DNA from: Bacteroidales bacterium
Lineage (GTDB): Bacteria; Bacteroidota; Bacteroidia; Bacteroidales; WCHB1-69
Assembly: GCA_017962845.1 (NCBI GenBank)
Contig: JAGCUN010000035.1
Coordinates: forward strand, 124,001-188,000
Reading direction: 5' to 3'
Length of the DNA: 64,000 nt
Numbering within the stretch: the stretch's first letter is position 1; each line of letters begins with the position of its first letter. Position numbers and translations under genes: made by a program. The notes under the pieces are model-generated. The model worked only from the letters and a program-made list of their open reading frames with translations. It made no database searches and was not told where the DNA came from. Of this stretch, positions 52,532 through 61,930 are shown one piece after another.

Positions 52532-54478
52532 CTACATGGTTTTGCCGTTCTCCAGCACCCATTTGATGTAGAGCAGGGCGGCCACGCTCCACGCCTGCGA
52601 GATGCAGCCGTTGGGATGGTGGGGCGGCGCGCCGTCAAAGATCTCACCGATGGTGGAAATGCCGTAGTCCTTGATGTCGCTTTCGAAATCGTAGAGGATT
52701 TTCTCCAGTGTGGGGAAGGCCTTCTTCTGGTGTACGGCCACCATGCCGTTGGTGAAGGGCATGAGCAGCCACGGCCAGCAAGTGCCCTGATGGTAGGCGG
52801 CATCGCGGGTGGCCTGGTCACCACCATAGTACCCCTTGTAGTCCGGGTCGTTGGGCGACAAGGTGCGGATGCCCTTGTTGGTGAGCAGTTCCTCGGTGCA
52901 TTTCTTCAGGATGAGCTGACGAATCTTCTCGCTGATGGCCGTGTAGGGTAGAGAAGTGGCAATCAGCATGTTGGGGCGCACCTGGAAGTTTTTGTAGTCG
53001 CCATCCACATAATCAGCTAACCAGCCTTTCTCTTTCGACCAGAAAGTGGTCTTGAAATGGTCGGGAAATTCTTTGATAATCTCTTTCCACTCCTGCACAA
53101 AGTCGGTGTCTTTTCCCAGACGAGCCATCTCGCTGGCAAAGCATAATGCATTATACCATAATGCGTTAATCTCCACCTGACAGCCAGTGCGAGGCGTTAC
53201 GGGCTTGCCCTCCACAATGGCATCCATCCACGTGAGAGCCTTGCCCTCGCAGCCGGCATAAATCAAACCGTTGTCCAGCATCTTGATATTGAAGAGCGAG
53301 CCATGACGGTAGGCGTCGAGGATGGCGCGGATGTGCTTGCCGTATTCGTTCCATATCTTCTTCTCGCTGTGCGTGTAGGTGGTGTATTGCTGTAAGGCAC
53401 GGATGAACCAGAGCGGAGCGTCCACCGAGTTGTAGGCGGTCTGATCGCCGTCGCCGATGTTGGGGAAAAGACCGTCGTGCAATTCCTCCAACATGGAGTC
53501 CATGATCTCTTTGCAGAGTTCCGGCTTGTCGAGGGCCAGCGTGAGCCCCGGCAGCGAGATGAAGGTGTCGCGTCCCCAGCGGCCGAACCATGGATAACCG
53601 GCAATGATCTGCGTCTTGCCATTCCGTTTCACGATGAACTGTTCAGCGGCATTTTTCAAGCAGTTGAAATAGGAACTGCGGTTGGTATGATGCTGAATTT
53701 CATCTTGATAGAGCTGGTCGAGAGCGGCCGGGTCGATGGGTTCGGTACCCAGGGTGATGTAGAGCACCTGGTTTTTGAGCTTGACATTGATTTTTCCGGG
53801 ATTCAATAAGTCTTCCACCCCTTCGTAACCGCGTTCAATCTCTTTTTCGTATTCAAAATTCTCATACCAAACAGGAGCGTGTTCGTAGAAGATTTCTTCA
53901 GAACATTGAATATAAACAGGTGTGTAATTATCGTATAAACAATATTTTACACCATTTTTGCAACACTCGTAATTGGTGTTGGCGGCATCATTTTTATGGG
54001 TGAGGTGATGAATCTGACGGAAGGCGAGCAGCGGCTGGAACTGGAAAGCTACTGATTCCACATCATCTAATATAGTATATTTGATGATGAGCCGCTCGTC
54101 GTTGTTGAGAAGGAGAATCTCGCTTTTGAAGTTGAACTTGCCCACTCTGAAATAGTAGGTGGGAACAGGGTCGGCCACAAAACGCTGCATGTACTTGTTC
54201 CCTTTGGTGTCGATGACACCACCTTTGTACTGGTGGATGCCCAACCGGAACTCCATGTCGTTCATGATGACACTCTCGTTCAGGTTGGAGACCAGCACAT
54301 GCCGCTCATGGTCGATTTTGTCCTGCGGCACGATGAACAGTCCGTGGTATTTGCGGGTGTTGAGTCGTAGCAGCGAGGTGTTGGCAAATGCTCCCATGCG
54401 GCTGCAGCGCAGCAGTTCTCGTTCCTTTGCGAAAGTGATGTTTACAAGCTTCTCTTTGTCAAACTCTATATAGTTCAT
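52532..54478 (-). CDS. Glycogen debranching enzyme (GH133-type amylo-alpha-1,6-glucosidase)
   Basis: A 648-residue cytoplasmic enzyme of the bacterial/archaeal debranching type. The N-terminal beta-domain includes SRMGAFANTSLLRLNTRKYHG; the (alpha/alpha)6 barrel contains GYPWFGRWGRDTFISLPG with the likely catalytic Asp, NIGDGDQTAYNSVDAPLWF, and YYGGDQATRDAAYHQGTCWP. It removes alpha-1,6 branches from stored glycogen. It follows aspS by 31 bases and precedes ribD by eight, in a probable operon of unrelated functions. Confidence 0.9.
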   Translation of the reverse strand: MNYIEFDKEKLVNITFAKERELLRCSRMGAFANTSLLRLNTRKYHGLFIVPQDKIDHERHVLVSNLNESVIMNDMEFRLGIHQYKGGVIDTKGNKYMQRFVADPVPTYYFRVGKFNFKSEILLLNNDERLIIKYTILDDVESVAFQFQPLLAFRQIHHLTHKNDAANTNYECCKNGVKYCLYDNYTPVYIQCSEEIFYEHAPVWYENFEYEKEIERGYEGVEDLLNPGKINVKLKNQVLYITLGTEPIDPAALDQLYQDEIQHHTNRSSYFNCLKNAAEQFIVKRNGKTQIIAGYPWFGRWGRDTFISLPGLTLALDKPELCKEIMDSMLEELHDGLFPNIGDGDQTAYNSVDAPLWFIRALQQYTTYTHSEKKIWNEYGKHIRAILDAYRHGSLFNIKMLDNGLIYAGCEGKALTWMDAIVEGKPVTPRTGCQVEINALWYNALCFASEMARLGKDTDFVQEWKEIIKEFPDHFKTTFWSKEKGWLADYVDGDYKNFQVRPNMLIATSLPYTAISEKIRQLILKKCTEELLTNKGIRTLSPNDPDYKGYYGGDQATRDAAYHQGTCWPWLLMPFTNGMVAVHQKKAFPTLEKILYDFESDIKDYGISTIGEIFDGAPPHHPNGCISQAWSVAALLYIKWVLENGKTM

Positions 54479-54509
54479 TTTTAATATTTTATATTAAAAT
54501 AGAAGACCG

Positions 54510-56255
54510 CTATTTCAGTCCCAATTCTTTAAGTTGAGCGTCTGAAATGGGGGTGGGTGCGCCGAGCATCATATCGCGGGCCGCGTTGTTTTTCGGGAAG
54601 GCGATGAAGTCGCGGATGGTGTCCGCATCGCACAATACCGAGCACATGCGGTCGAAGCCGAAGGCGAGTCCGCCGTGCGGAGGTGCACCGTACTGGAAGG
54701 CGTTCATCAGGAAGCCGAACTGCTTCTGTGCCTCTTCTTCGGTGAAGCCGAGTGCTTTGAACATTCTCTTCTGCAACTCTTTGTCATGGATACGGATGGA
54801 ACCGCCGCCCACCTCGGTGCCGTTGATGACCAAGTCGTAGGCGTTGGCGTTCACGTGGCCCGGGTCGCTCTCCAACATCGCCTCGTGCTCCGGTTTCGGT
54901 GCGGTAAACGGGTGATGCATAGCGTAGTAGCGCTGTGTTTCCTCGTCCCATTCGAGCAGCGGGAAGTCCACCACCCACAGGAGTTTGTACTCGCCGGCTT
55001 TGCGTAAGCCGAGGCGGCTGCCCATCTCCAGACGGAGCTGGCACAGCTGGGTCTGGGTTTTCATGCGCGGACCGGCCATGATGAGGATGAGGTCGCCGGC
55101 TTCGGCGCCGCACTCCTTGGCCACCGCTTGCAGGTCGTTTTGGTCGTAGAACTTGTCAACGGAAGATTTGAAGTGGCCGTCCTCCTGGCATTGGATGTAC
55201 ACGAGGCCGGTGGCGCCCACCTGCGGGCGTTTCACAAAGTTGGTGAGCTCATCGAGCTGTTTGCGGGAGTAGTGAGCGCAGCCCTTGGCCACGATTCCTA
55301 CCACCAATTCGGCTTCGTTGAAAACCTTGAAGTCTTTGTGCTGCAACACATTGTTCAGTTCCACAAAACGCATTCCGAAACGGGCATCCGGCTTGTCGCT
55401 ACCATAATATTTCATGGCATCGTGCCAGGTGATGCGCTCGATGGGTTCGATGTCAATGCCTTTGATCTCTTTGAAGATGTATTTGATGAGTCCTTCGAAA
55501 GTCTGGAGGATGTCTTCTTGGGTGATGAACGACATCTCGCAGTCGATCTGGGTGAACTCGGGCTGGCGGTCGGCGCGCAGGTCCTCGTCGCGGAAGCACT
55601 TCACAATCTGGAAGTAGCGGTCGAAGCCGGAGACCATAAGCAGCTGCTTGAAGGTCTGGGGCGACTGCGGGAGGGCATAGAACTCGCCGTGGCTGAGGCG
55701 GGAGGGCACCACAAAGTCGCGGGCGCCTTCGGGGGTGGAGTTGACCAGCATGGGGGTCTCGATCTCCACGAAGCCGATGTTGTTCATGTAGTTACGGATG
55801 GCGATGCCCAGCTTGTGGCGGAAGAGCAGGTTGTTCTTCACGGGGTTGCGGCGAAGGTCGAGGTAGCGGTATTTCATGCGCAGCTCGTCGCCGCCGTCCG
55901 ACTCATCCTCGATGGTGAAGGGCGGGGTGAGCGACTCGTTCAGCACGGTGATTTTCTCCGCGAGGATTTCGATGTCGCCAGTCGGGATGTTCTTGTTCTT
56001 GCTGTATCGTTCGGCGACGGTTCCGGTGACCTGGATGACCCATTCGCGGCCAAATGGCTCGATCTGCTTGCACAGGTCGGGGGTGGTTTCAGCGTTGAAG
56101 GCGAGCTGCGTGATGCCGTAGCGGTCGCGCAGGTCGATGAAGGTCATACCGCCCAGCTTACGGATTTTCTGTATCCATCCGCAGAGGGTGACTTTTTCGC
56201 CGATGTTGTTCGCGGTGAGTTCACCGCAGGTGTGCGTTCTTAAGGATGTTTTCAT
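54510..56255 (-). CDS. aspS: Aspartyl-tRNA synthetase
   Basis: A 581-residue class II synthetase of the bacterial type: OB-fold anticodon domain (start [20 protein letters not shown]), then catalytic motifs [18 protein letters not shown] and GFDRMCSVL, and the bacterial GAD insertion domain (about 280-410). Length is normal. It overlaps the lipoprotein gene upstream by four bases, so its expression is tied to that run. Confidence 0.96.
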   Translation of the reverse strand: MKTSLRTHTCGELTANNIGEKVTLCGWIQKIRKLGGMTFIDLRDRYGITQLAFNAETTPDLCKQIEPFGREWVIQVTGTVAERYSKNKNIPTGDIEILAEKITVLNESLTPPFTIEDESDGGDELRMKYRYLDLRRNPVKNNLLFRHKLGIAIRNYMNNIGFVEIETPMLVNSTPEGARDFVVPSRLSHGEFYALPQSPQTFKQLLMVSGFDRYFQIVKCFRDEDLRADRQPEFTQIDCEMSFITQEDILQTFEGLIKYIFKEIKGIDIEPIERITWHDAMKYYGSDKPDARFGMRFVELNNVLQHKDFKVFNEAELVVGIVAKGCAHYSRKQLDELTNFVKRPQVGATGLVYIQCQEDGHFKSSVDKFYDQNDLQAVAKECGAEAGDLILIMAGPRMKTQTQLCQLRLEMGSRLGLRKAGEYKLLWVVDFPLLEWDEETQRYYAMHHPFTAPKPEHEAMLESDPGHVNANAYDLVINGTEVGGGSIRIHDKELQKRMFKALGFTEEEAQKQFGFLMNAFQYGAPPHGGLAFGFDRMCSVLCDADTIRDFIAFPKNNAARDMMLGAPTPISDAQLKELGLK

Positions 56256-56932
56256 TGTACAGTGATGGTTTTAGATGTTGAGACATACTGGCTCTCCCAC
56301 TCGCCGCCACGATCAAGGGCCTTCAGCTGCTGACTGTAGTTCTTCCGCACGAGGCGGGCGGTATAGCTGCCAGGCTGTACAGGCTCCAGCACTTCGGGAC
56401 TGACAATTAACCGTCCGTTTTCGAAGTCAAGGTCGATCTCCACGGTCTCACCATCTTTGGTGAGGGTGCAGCTCACACTCTCGCTCTCTTCAAACGGCTC
56501 CGCCTTGACTGTGACTTGGGTGGTCTTGTTTTTGTTGAGCGTGATATTCTCTTGGTTGAATGCTATCGTATTGGTGATCACAGAATTCTTGAACTGTTTT
56601 TTGTCGTTGTTGGTGTACACGAACAAGGTGGTCTGCTGATGTTTTTCAGCAGAATACACATACTCGCCTTGGTCGTTAAGGTCCAACACTTTTCCGTTGG
56701 CGGTCACTTGTGAAGGGGTGGTGAGACGGAGCTGCTCGCCGCTGCGATGATCGAGGCGGAAAACAGCCTTTGCTGTCATCTCTCCACTGCCAGCATCATA
56801 CTTTACTTGATAGAGCTGGAAAATATGGTTCTGATCCACCTTGTCTGAATCAGTGAGGGTGACTCCTTTGTTACAGCCCGACAACAGTGTGACGGCCAAT
56901 AGTCCGATAGCCAATAGTCTTTTTCTCATCAT
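56252..56932 (-). CDS. Lipoprotein of unknown function
   Basis: A 226-residue lipoprotein ([20 protein letters not shown], lipobox LLSGC). The mature part is strand-rich and looks like two immunoglobulin-like domains (about 30-125 and 130-226), with [20 protein letters not shown] in the second. No family recognised. It overlaps aspS by four bases and starts three bases after ptb. Confidence 0.75.
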   Translation of the reverse strand: MMRKRLLAIGLLAVTLLSGCNKGVTLTDSDKVDQNHIFQLYQVKYDAGSGEMTAKAVFRLDHRSGEQLRLTTPSQVTANGKVLDLNDQGEYVYSAEKHQQTTLFVYTNNDKKQFKNSVITNTIAFNQENITLNKNKTTQVTVKAEPFEESESVSCTLTKDGETVEIDLDFENGRLIVSPEVLEPVQPGSYTARLVRKNYSQQLKALDRGGEWESQYVSTSKTITVQ

Positions 56933-56935
56933 ATT

Positions 56936-57844
56936 TTATTTGGCGACAGCCGCCGCAAGGGCGATGGAGTAAAGTTTGGTCTTGGTGGAGTCACCACGTG
57001 AGGAGAGCACGCAGGGAACTTTTGCACCTACCACCATGGCACCGAGTTCGGCACCGGCCAGCTTGGTGTTGCACTTGTAGAACACGTTGCCAGTCTCGAT
57101 GTTCGGGAAAACGATGCAGTCGGCGTCGCCAGCCACCTCGCTCTTCACTTTCTTGATCTGCACGCACTCCATGTCGATGGCGAGGTCAACGCCCAGCGGT
57201 CCGTCGATGACGGCGTTCTTGATCTGACCGCGTTCGGCCATCTTGCTGATGATGCAGGCATCCACGCAGGCTGGCATGGCAGGCAGCACCTGCTCGGTGG
57301 CAGCCAGAACGGCAACCTTAGGTTTCTCAATCTGAAGGGCGCGGGCGGTGTTCACCAGATAGTTGGTGATAGCAATCTTCTGGTTGAGGTCGGGGGCGGG
57401 AATGATGGCAACGTCGCCGCAGATGATGAGCTTGTGGTAACGCGGGGTCTCAATCACAGTGACGTGTGAAAGCACTGCTTTCGGTCCGGGCATCAGTCCG
57501 CGCTCCTTGTTGAGGATGGCACGCATGTATTTGTCGGTGGAGAGCAAACCCTTCATTAGGATGTCGCCTTCGCCGTTGTTGATGATCTCGCATGCCTTGG
57601 CAGCAGCCTTGTTCTCGTCAGCCTCTTGGATGATGGTGAAATCGTTCACATCGATATTATTGTCAGCACAAACCTGTTTGATGGTGGCCTCGTCGCCGAC
57701 GAGGGTGGCCTTCACCACACCCATCTTAACAGCATTGTGAACCGCTTCAATAGTGTGCGCATCGTTGGCATAAGCCGCAATCAATCGTTTCTGTGGTTTG
57801 GTTTTTACTAATTCGATAATCTGGTCTAACTTTGTGATACTCAT
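56936..57844 (-). CDS. ptb: Phosphate butyryltransferase
   Basis: A 302-residue acyltransferase of the phosphate acetyl/butyryltransferase family, converting butyryl-CoA and phosphate to butyryl-phosphate. Family sequence includes GDILMKGLLSTDKYMRAIL, SHVTVIETPRYHKLIICGD and IDGPLGVDLAI, and GNVFYKCNTKLAGAELGAMV. Butyrate kinase usually follows ptb but is absent here; a lipoprotein and aspS follow instead. It leads the run that ends at ribD and has a -7 box at 57917. Confidence 0.88.
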   Translation of the reverse strand: MSITKLDQIIELVKTKPQKRLIAAYANDAHTIEAVHNAVKMGVVKATLVGDEATIKQVCADNNIDVNDFTIIQEADENKAAAKACEIINNGEGDILMKGLLSTDKYMRAILNKERGLMPGPKAVLSHVTVIETPRYHKLIICGDVAIIPAPDLNQKIAITNYLVNTARALQIEKPKVAVLAATEQVLPAMPACVDACIISKMAERGQIKNAVIDGPLGVDLAIDMECVQIKKVKSEVAGDADCIVFPNIETGNVFYKCNTKLAGAELGAMVVGAKVPCVLSSRGDSTKTKLYSIALAAAVAK

Positions 57845-57916
57845 AGCTTTGTTGATTGTTTTTAAGATTGATATTAATAATTGAATAATTATCTATGCTA
57901 ATAATTTTATAGGGTG

Positions 57917-57924
57917 CAAATTTA
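57917..57924 (-). promoter_or_regulatory. -7 box (TAAATTTG) for ptb
   Basis: Minus-strand TAAATTTG about 73 bases before the ptb start codon. No clear -33 element. Confidence 0.45.
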
Positions 57925-57973
57925 CATTTTTTTTAATTATATGCCCCCTAATACATCTTTCATTGTTCAAATT

Positions 57974-59395
57974 TTACTTTTCTGTCTTCACCACTCTCGC
58001 CGTTTCCACACCGCCGTCGGTGACGATACGCAACAGGTAGATGCCGTCCGGCAATGATGTCACCTGTACGGATGCACTGCGCCCGTTGCCCCCGTCGGCA
58101 GTCATCACTACACGTCCCGCCAAGTCATAGACGGTCACCTCATGGATGCGACTTTCCGCCTCCACGGTCACGATACTCGTGGCAGGGTTGGGATAAACGG
58201 CGGTCACCATGCTGCTCTCAGCAATGCTGTTCTGGAGCGGACGGATGTGCGCCACCGCCCCGTGGCTGTTGTTGAAGTTGTATTGCGCGTTCAGGTTGTC
58301 AACGGCATAATACCCGTTGTACGATCCGCCCCATCCCATGTTGAAATGGAAATAGTCGCTGCTGTTGTAGCCGTCGCAAACGAACTCATGACCACCCTCA
58401 CTGGCGTACGCACAGTAGATGATCGGCCGTCCGAGGTCCAAGTCGCTCTTCAGCAAATCAGCCCAGTCGCCGTTGTAGCTGCTCTGCCATACCGTCAGGC
58501 ACTCATCATACCCGAAGTAGGTCTCCAACGCATCGGCGATGTCGGTGTGAAATCCCATGCTGCCTTGGTTGCCATACCACATTTCGATAGAGACTCCGCA
58601 GTGGTACAGCAGTCTAGCGATGGCCAAAATCTGGTTGCTCGGCGTGCTGCTGTTCAGGTTGTTGGGCATGATAGCATAATTGTAGGTGGTGCTGCCAAAG
58701 TTGGCGCTCAACGTGCCGTAATCACCATACTGGCCGTTCAGCGCGGTGGAGTGGTTGCACTCGTAACTGTGCGAACCCGTTCCTTGCGCGGGGTACTCCC
58801 AGTAGTGGATGACCTGACCCATCGACAAAGCGCAGCAGCCCACGTAGCAGTGCCCGCCAGGACCGCTCGCATCTGCCGGACAGTAATAATTGTACCCGTT
58901 GTTCTGCTGCCAGTTGTTGATGCCCGTCTCGTTGTCCAACAGGGCTGACACTGATCTCCCGTTGCGCTGCGGCTCATAACTGCCGTCCATCAGCGACTGC
59001 CATTGTGCCTGTAACTGTACGTATGGCTCTGCCACGTTGGTTACAATCGCTTCAATCTCATCAGCATAACTATCAAGTAGTTCCTGCATTCCGAGTGGTA
59101 TGTCTGCGGGGTTGAAAATGCCTTCTGTAGAATAACCCAGTATGGGGCGTACACGGGTGTCGGCACTTACAATCACGAATCCGTTTTCCATATTATAAAT
59201 ATAGTAGCAGTCGGTGGAAACTCCGCGGCTTCGGCTCTGCCCCGTCTGTACCAGCTGCATAGTGGTAGGAGCAGCTCCTAATTCAGCTTTTAGAAAGTGG
59301 GTGGCAGCGGTACGACCCTCTTCGGGTGTGACAGGTGCCGCAGTCATCATCATCGTGCTTAAACAAAGGAGAACAATCAGGTAAAAATGTTTCAT
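57974..59395 (-). CDS. Second C10-family cysteine protease with T9SS type A domain
   Basis: A 473-residue secreted C10 protease, shorter than the one at 39871. Signal peptide MKHFYLIVLLCLSTMMMTAA, propeptide (about 20-140), catalytic Cys in CYVGCCALSMGQVIHYWEYP (about residue 187), His in EGGHEFVCDGY and NMGWGGSYNGYYAVD. The C-terminal 75 residues (VTAVYPNPATSIVTVE, VTVYDLAGRVVM, LPDGIYLLRIV, ending VVKTEK) form a T9SS type A sorting domain. No extra beta domains lie between protease and sorting domain. No promoter is evident upstream, so it may be read from the bamA-tatD run. Confidence 0.9.
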   Translation of the reverse strand: MKHFYLIVLLCLSTMMMTAAPVTPEEGRTAATHFLKAELGAAPTTMQLVQTGQSRSRGVSTDCYYIYNMENGFVIVSADTRVRPILGYSTEGIFNPADIPLGMQELLDSYADEIEAIVTNVAEPYVQLQAQWQSLMDGSYEPQRNGRSVSALLDNETGINNWQQNNGYNYYCPADASGPGGHCYVGCCALSMGQVIHYWEYPAQGTGSHSYECNHSTALNGQYGDYGTLSANFGSTTYNYAIMPNNLNSSTPSNQILAIARLLYHCGVSIEMWYGNQGSMGFHTDIADALETYFGYDECLTVWQSSYNGDWADLLKSDLDLGRPIIYCAYASEGGHEFVCDGYNSSDYFHFNMGWGGSYNGYYAVDNLNAQYNFNNSHGAVAHIRPLQNSIAESSMVTAVYPNPATSIVTVEAESRIHEVTVYDLAGRVVMTADGGNGRSASVQVTSLPDGIYLLRIVTDGGVETARVVKTEK

Positions 59396-59443
59396 GTTTT
59401 TGATATTTTAGAAATGATATTAGATGAATATTCTTGAATGATA

Positions 59444-60229
59444 TTAGGATGAATGGGTGACGAGACGGGGAAACAGTTTCTCCACATTGGCGGTGGTGGC
59501 TTCGGCCACCTTCTCCACACTGCATTCGCACAGGTCAGCGACCTTCTGCGCGATGAGGGGAATGTACGAACTCTCGTTACGGGTGCCGCGATAGGGAACA
59601 GGTGCGAGAAACGGGCTGTCGGTCTCTAATGCGAGATGCTCTAATCCAACAGCTTTCACAATCTCCTGCAACTTGCTGTTCTTGAAGGTAACCACCCCGC
59701 CGATGCCCAAAAGGAATCCGTGTCGCACAGCCCACTCCGCCTCCTGAATGCCTCCGGAAAAGCAGTGAAGGATGCCGGTGAGCCCGCTGCCCTCAAAGTC
59801 GCGCAGAATCTCCAACGACTCGGCATACGCGCTGCGGATGTGTAACGATACTGCCAATTTATGCTCCACCGCCCATGTGAGTTGTTGGCGGAAAACGCGT
59901 TTCTGCAACTCCACCCGGCTGGTGTCATGGTACAGGTCCATGCCAATCTCCCCGATGCCCACTATCCGCGGGTCTGTCAGATAACTCTCCAGCAGCTCCA
60001 AGTCAGCCTCGGGCTCATCGGGGATGTCGGTGGGATGCAGTCCGCACAACGCAAAAAGATGCTGCGGGTATCTTCCCACAGCATCGAATATGTCTTGCAT
60101 ACTTGCGGCAGTCACGCCGGGTAGCATAATTTTAGTAACCTGCGCCGCTACAGCGCGTTTCACTACCGCATCGAAATCCTCTTCATAGTACTCACGGTAG
60201 ATGTGTCCGTGCGAGTCGATGAACCGCAT
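59444..60229 (-). CDS. TatD-family metal-dependent nuclease
   Basis: A 261-residue TIM-barrel hydrolase of the TatD DNase family. Metal ligands lie in DSHGHIY, GEIGMDLYHD, SLHIRSAYAES, HCFSGG and ETDSPFLAPV. Such enzymes degrade single-stranded DNA ends and help in repair or quality control. It lies two bases after the third OmpH gene and probably shares its transcript. Confidence 0.9.
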   Translation of the reverse strand: MRFIDSHGHIYREYYEEDFDAVVKRAVAAQVTKIMLPGVTAASMQDIFDAVGRYPQHLFALCGLHPTDIPDEPEADLELLESYLTDPRIVGIGEIGMDLYHDTSRVELQKRVFRQQLTWAVEHKLAVSLHIRSAYAESLEILRDFEGSGLTGILHCFSGGIQEAEWAVRHGFLLGIGGVVTFKNSKLQEIVKAVGLEHLALETDSPFLAPVPYRGTRNESSYIPLIAQKVADLCECSVEKVAEATTANVEKLFPRLVTHSS

Positions 60230-60231
60230 GA

Positions 60232-60741
60232 CTATTTGAGCCCCAGTTTGGCTTTCACTTTGTCGGTCAGGTCGTCGCTTTCGCTGTTGAACAGCTGCGT
60301 GCTGACATCAAAGACGTAGGTGTATTTGTTCTCTTTCGCCACCTCTTTGATGGCATCCAATGCTTTTTGTCGGATGGGTGTCAACAGCTGATCCTGTTTG
60401 GTTTCAATCGATTGGGCAGCATCGTTCTTGAATTTTTCCAATCGTTGAACCATCTCCTGTAGCTCTTGCTGTTTCAGCTTGGCTACGGCCTCGCTGTAAG
60501 TTGCCTGCTTCTGCTGGTACTCTTCGTATTTTTTCTGGAGTTCAGTTTGCAAAGCTTCCCCTTCTTTGGTCAGCTCCTCTCCAAACTGCTGGAGTTCCGT
60601 TTCTGCGGCTTCCCATTCAGGTGTGGCTTTCATTACGGCCGCAATGTCCACGTGCCCGAATTTGGCCTGCTGTGCTTTCGTTGGGTTACCTGCAACCACG
60701 AGGAGCGTCAAAAGGGTGACAAGTACGATTGTTCTTTTCAT
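60232..60741 (-). CDS. OmpH/Skp-family periplasmic chaperone, copy 1
   Basis: A 169-residue periplasmic chaperone with a signal peptide (MKRTIVLVTLLTLLVVAGNP), then the Skp layout: KFGHVDIAAVMKATPEWEAA, a long charged coiled-coil hairpin (about 50-120) and a return strand YTYVFDVSTQLF. Skp trimers hold unfolded outer-membrane proteins on the way to BamA. It lies 35 bases after the middle copy. Confidence 0.9.
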   Translation of the reverse strand: MKRTIVLVTLLTLLVVAGNPTKAQQAKFGHVDIAAVMKATPEWEAAETELQQFGEELTKEGEALQTELQKKYEEYQQKQATYSEAVAKLKQQELQEMVQRLEKFKNDAAQSIETKQDQLLTPIRQKALDAIKEVAKENKYTYVFDVSTQLFNSESDDLTDKVKAKLGLK

Positions 60742-60776
60742 ATCTTAATTAAAATAAAAGATAGTCTGACTATGGT

Positions 60777-61274
60777 TTATTTGATGCCGAGTTTCTTTTT
60801 CACCAAACCACTCACATCGTCGCCGCCATCAGAATAAAGCAGGTTTTTGCTGTCGAAAATGTAAGCATATCCGTTCTCTTTGGCCACGGCTTGGATGGCT
60901 TCGAGGATCTTGTCCTGGAAGGGGGTCATCAGTTCAATCTGACGCTGCTGCATCAGTTCCTGAAGGCTCTGCTCGAAGATGGAGATGCGCTCCTGCAAGT
61001 CGGAGAGCTCTTTCTCGCGCAACTGGCGCACTGCCGTTGACATGGTGCCTGCCTCGCGGTTGAATTTCTCATACTTGGTCTGCAGCTCCGTGTACATGTT
61101 GTTGTATTCGGTCTCCAGTTCTGTCTGGTAAGCTTGGAGGGCGGTCTGGAGCGTGTCGGCGCCAGGCATCGCCAAGAAAATGTCGTTGGCGTTCACATGT
61201 CCGTACTTCTGTGCAAAGGTGGCAGATGTGCCGAAAAGAAATACGGCCATCAGCAATACAAAGGTTTTCTTCAT
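60777..61274 (-). CDS. OmpH/Skp-family periplasmic chaperone, copy 2
   Basis: A 165-residue paralog with a signal peptide (MKKTFVLLMAVFLFGTSATFA), KYGHVNANDIFLAMPGADTL, a helical hairpin with Gln/Glu-rich segments (about 45-115), and YAYIFDSKNLLYSDGGDD. The same fold as its neighbours, with a distinct charge pattern. It lies 38 bases after copy 3. Confidence 0.9.
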   Translation of the reverse strand: MKKTFVLLMAVFLFGTSATFAQKYGHVNANDIFLAMPGADTLQTALQAYQTELETEYNNMYTELQTKYEKFNREAGTMSTAVRQLREKELSDLQERISIFEQSLQELMQQRQIELMTPFQDKILEAIQAVAKENGYAYIFDSKNLLYSDGGDDVSGLVKKKLGIK

Positions 61275-61312
61275 TTTGAAAAGATTATAAAGTTAGTGGT
61301 GATTATTTGCGA

Positions 61313-61852
61313 TTATTCGTCATCGTCGCTGTCGTCTCTGACTGTCACACCCAGCTTTTGCATGATCTGGTCGTTGATGTCCCATTTCGGGTCGGCATAG
61401 ATGATGGTCATGGAGCCGGCCACATCAAAAACGAAAGCATAGCCTTTCTCCTTGGCATACTCGTCGATAGCGGTGAAAACACGGTCTTGGATGGGAGTCA
61501 CGAGCTCCTCTCTTTTCTTGGTGAGGTCGCCGTCCTTGCCGAAACGCTTTTTCTGCAGATCCTTGGCGGCCTTCTCAGCGTTGATGATGGCCTCCTCGCG
61601 TTTCTGCTTCATATTCTCTGGCATGGTGATGACCTCGGTCTGGTATTTTTTGTACATGGAGTCGATCTTGGCGAACTCCTTCTCGATTTCCTGCTGCCAT
61701 TCCACAGCAACACGATCCAGCTCGGCCTGCGCTTCCACATAGTCGGGCATGTTGCTCAAAATGTACTCGGAATCAATGTAGGCGTATTTCTGGCCGAACA
61801 TGGGGAGGGCGAGAAAAGCCATTAAGACTGCGGTGATGATGATCTTTTTCAT
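61313..61852 (-). CDS. OmpH/Skp-family periplasmic chaperone, copy 3
   Basis: A 179-residue paralog nearest to bamA. Signal peptide MKKIIITAVLMAFLALPMFGQ, then KYAYIDSEYILSNMPDYVEA, the coiled-coil arms (about 45-125) and YAFVFDVAGSMTIIYADPKW; it ends in an acidic RDDSDDDE tail that the other copies lack. It starts 78 bases after the bamA stop codon. Confidence 0.9.
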   Translation of the reverse strand: MKKIIITAVLMAFLALPMFGQKYAYIDSEYILSNMPDYVEAQAELDRVAVEWQQEIEKEFAKIDSMYKKYQTEVITMPENMKQKREEAIINAEKAAKDLQKKRFGKDGDLTKKREELVTPIQDRVFTAIDEYAKEKGYAFVFDVAGSMTIIYADPKWDINDQIMQKLGVTVRDDSDDDE

Positions 61853-61930
61853 GATGGTAAGTTTTATAATGATTATTATTTTTCGTGAAACAATGGATTC
61901 AGATAGTGTAGATGGTGATAGGTTTAAATT

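Noticed and set aside
55128..56243. Long open frame of 371 codons on the plus strand
   Set aside because: Shadow of aspS, whose motifs are unambiguous.
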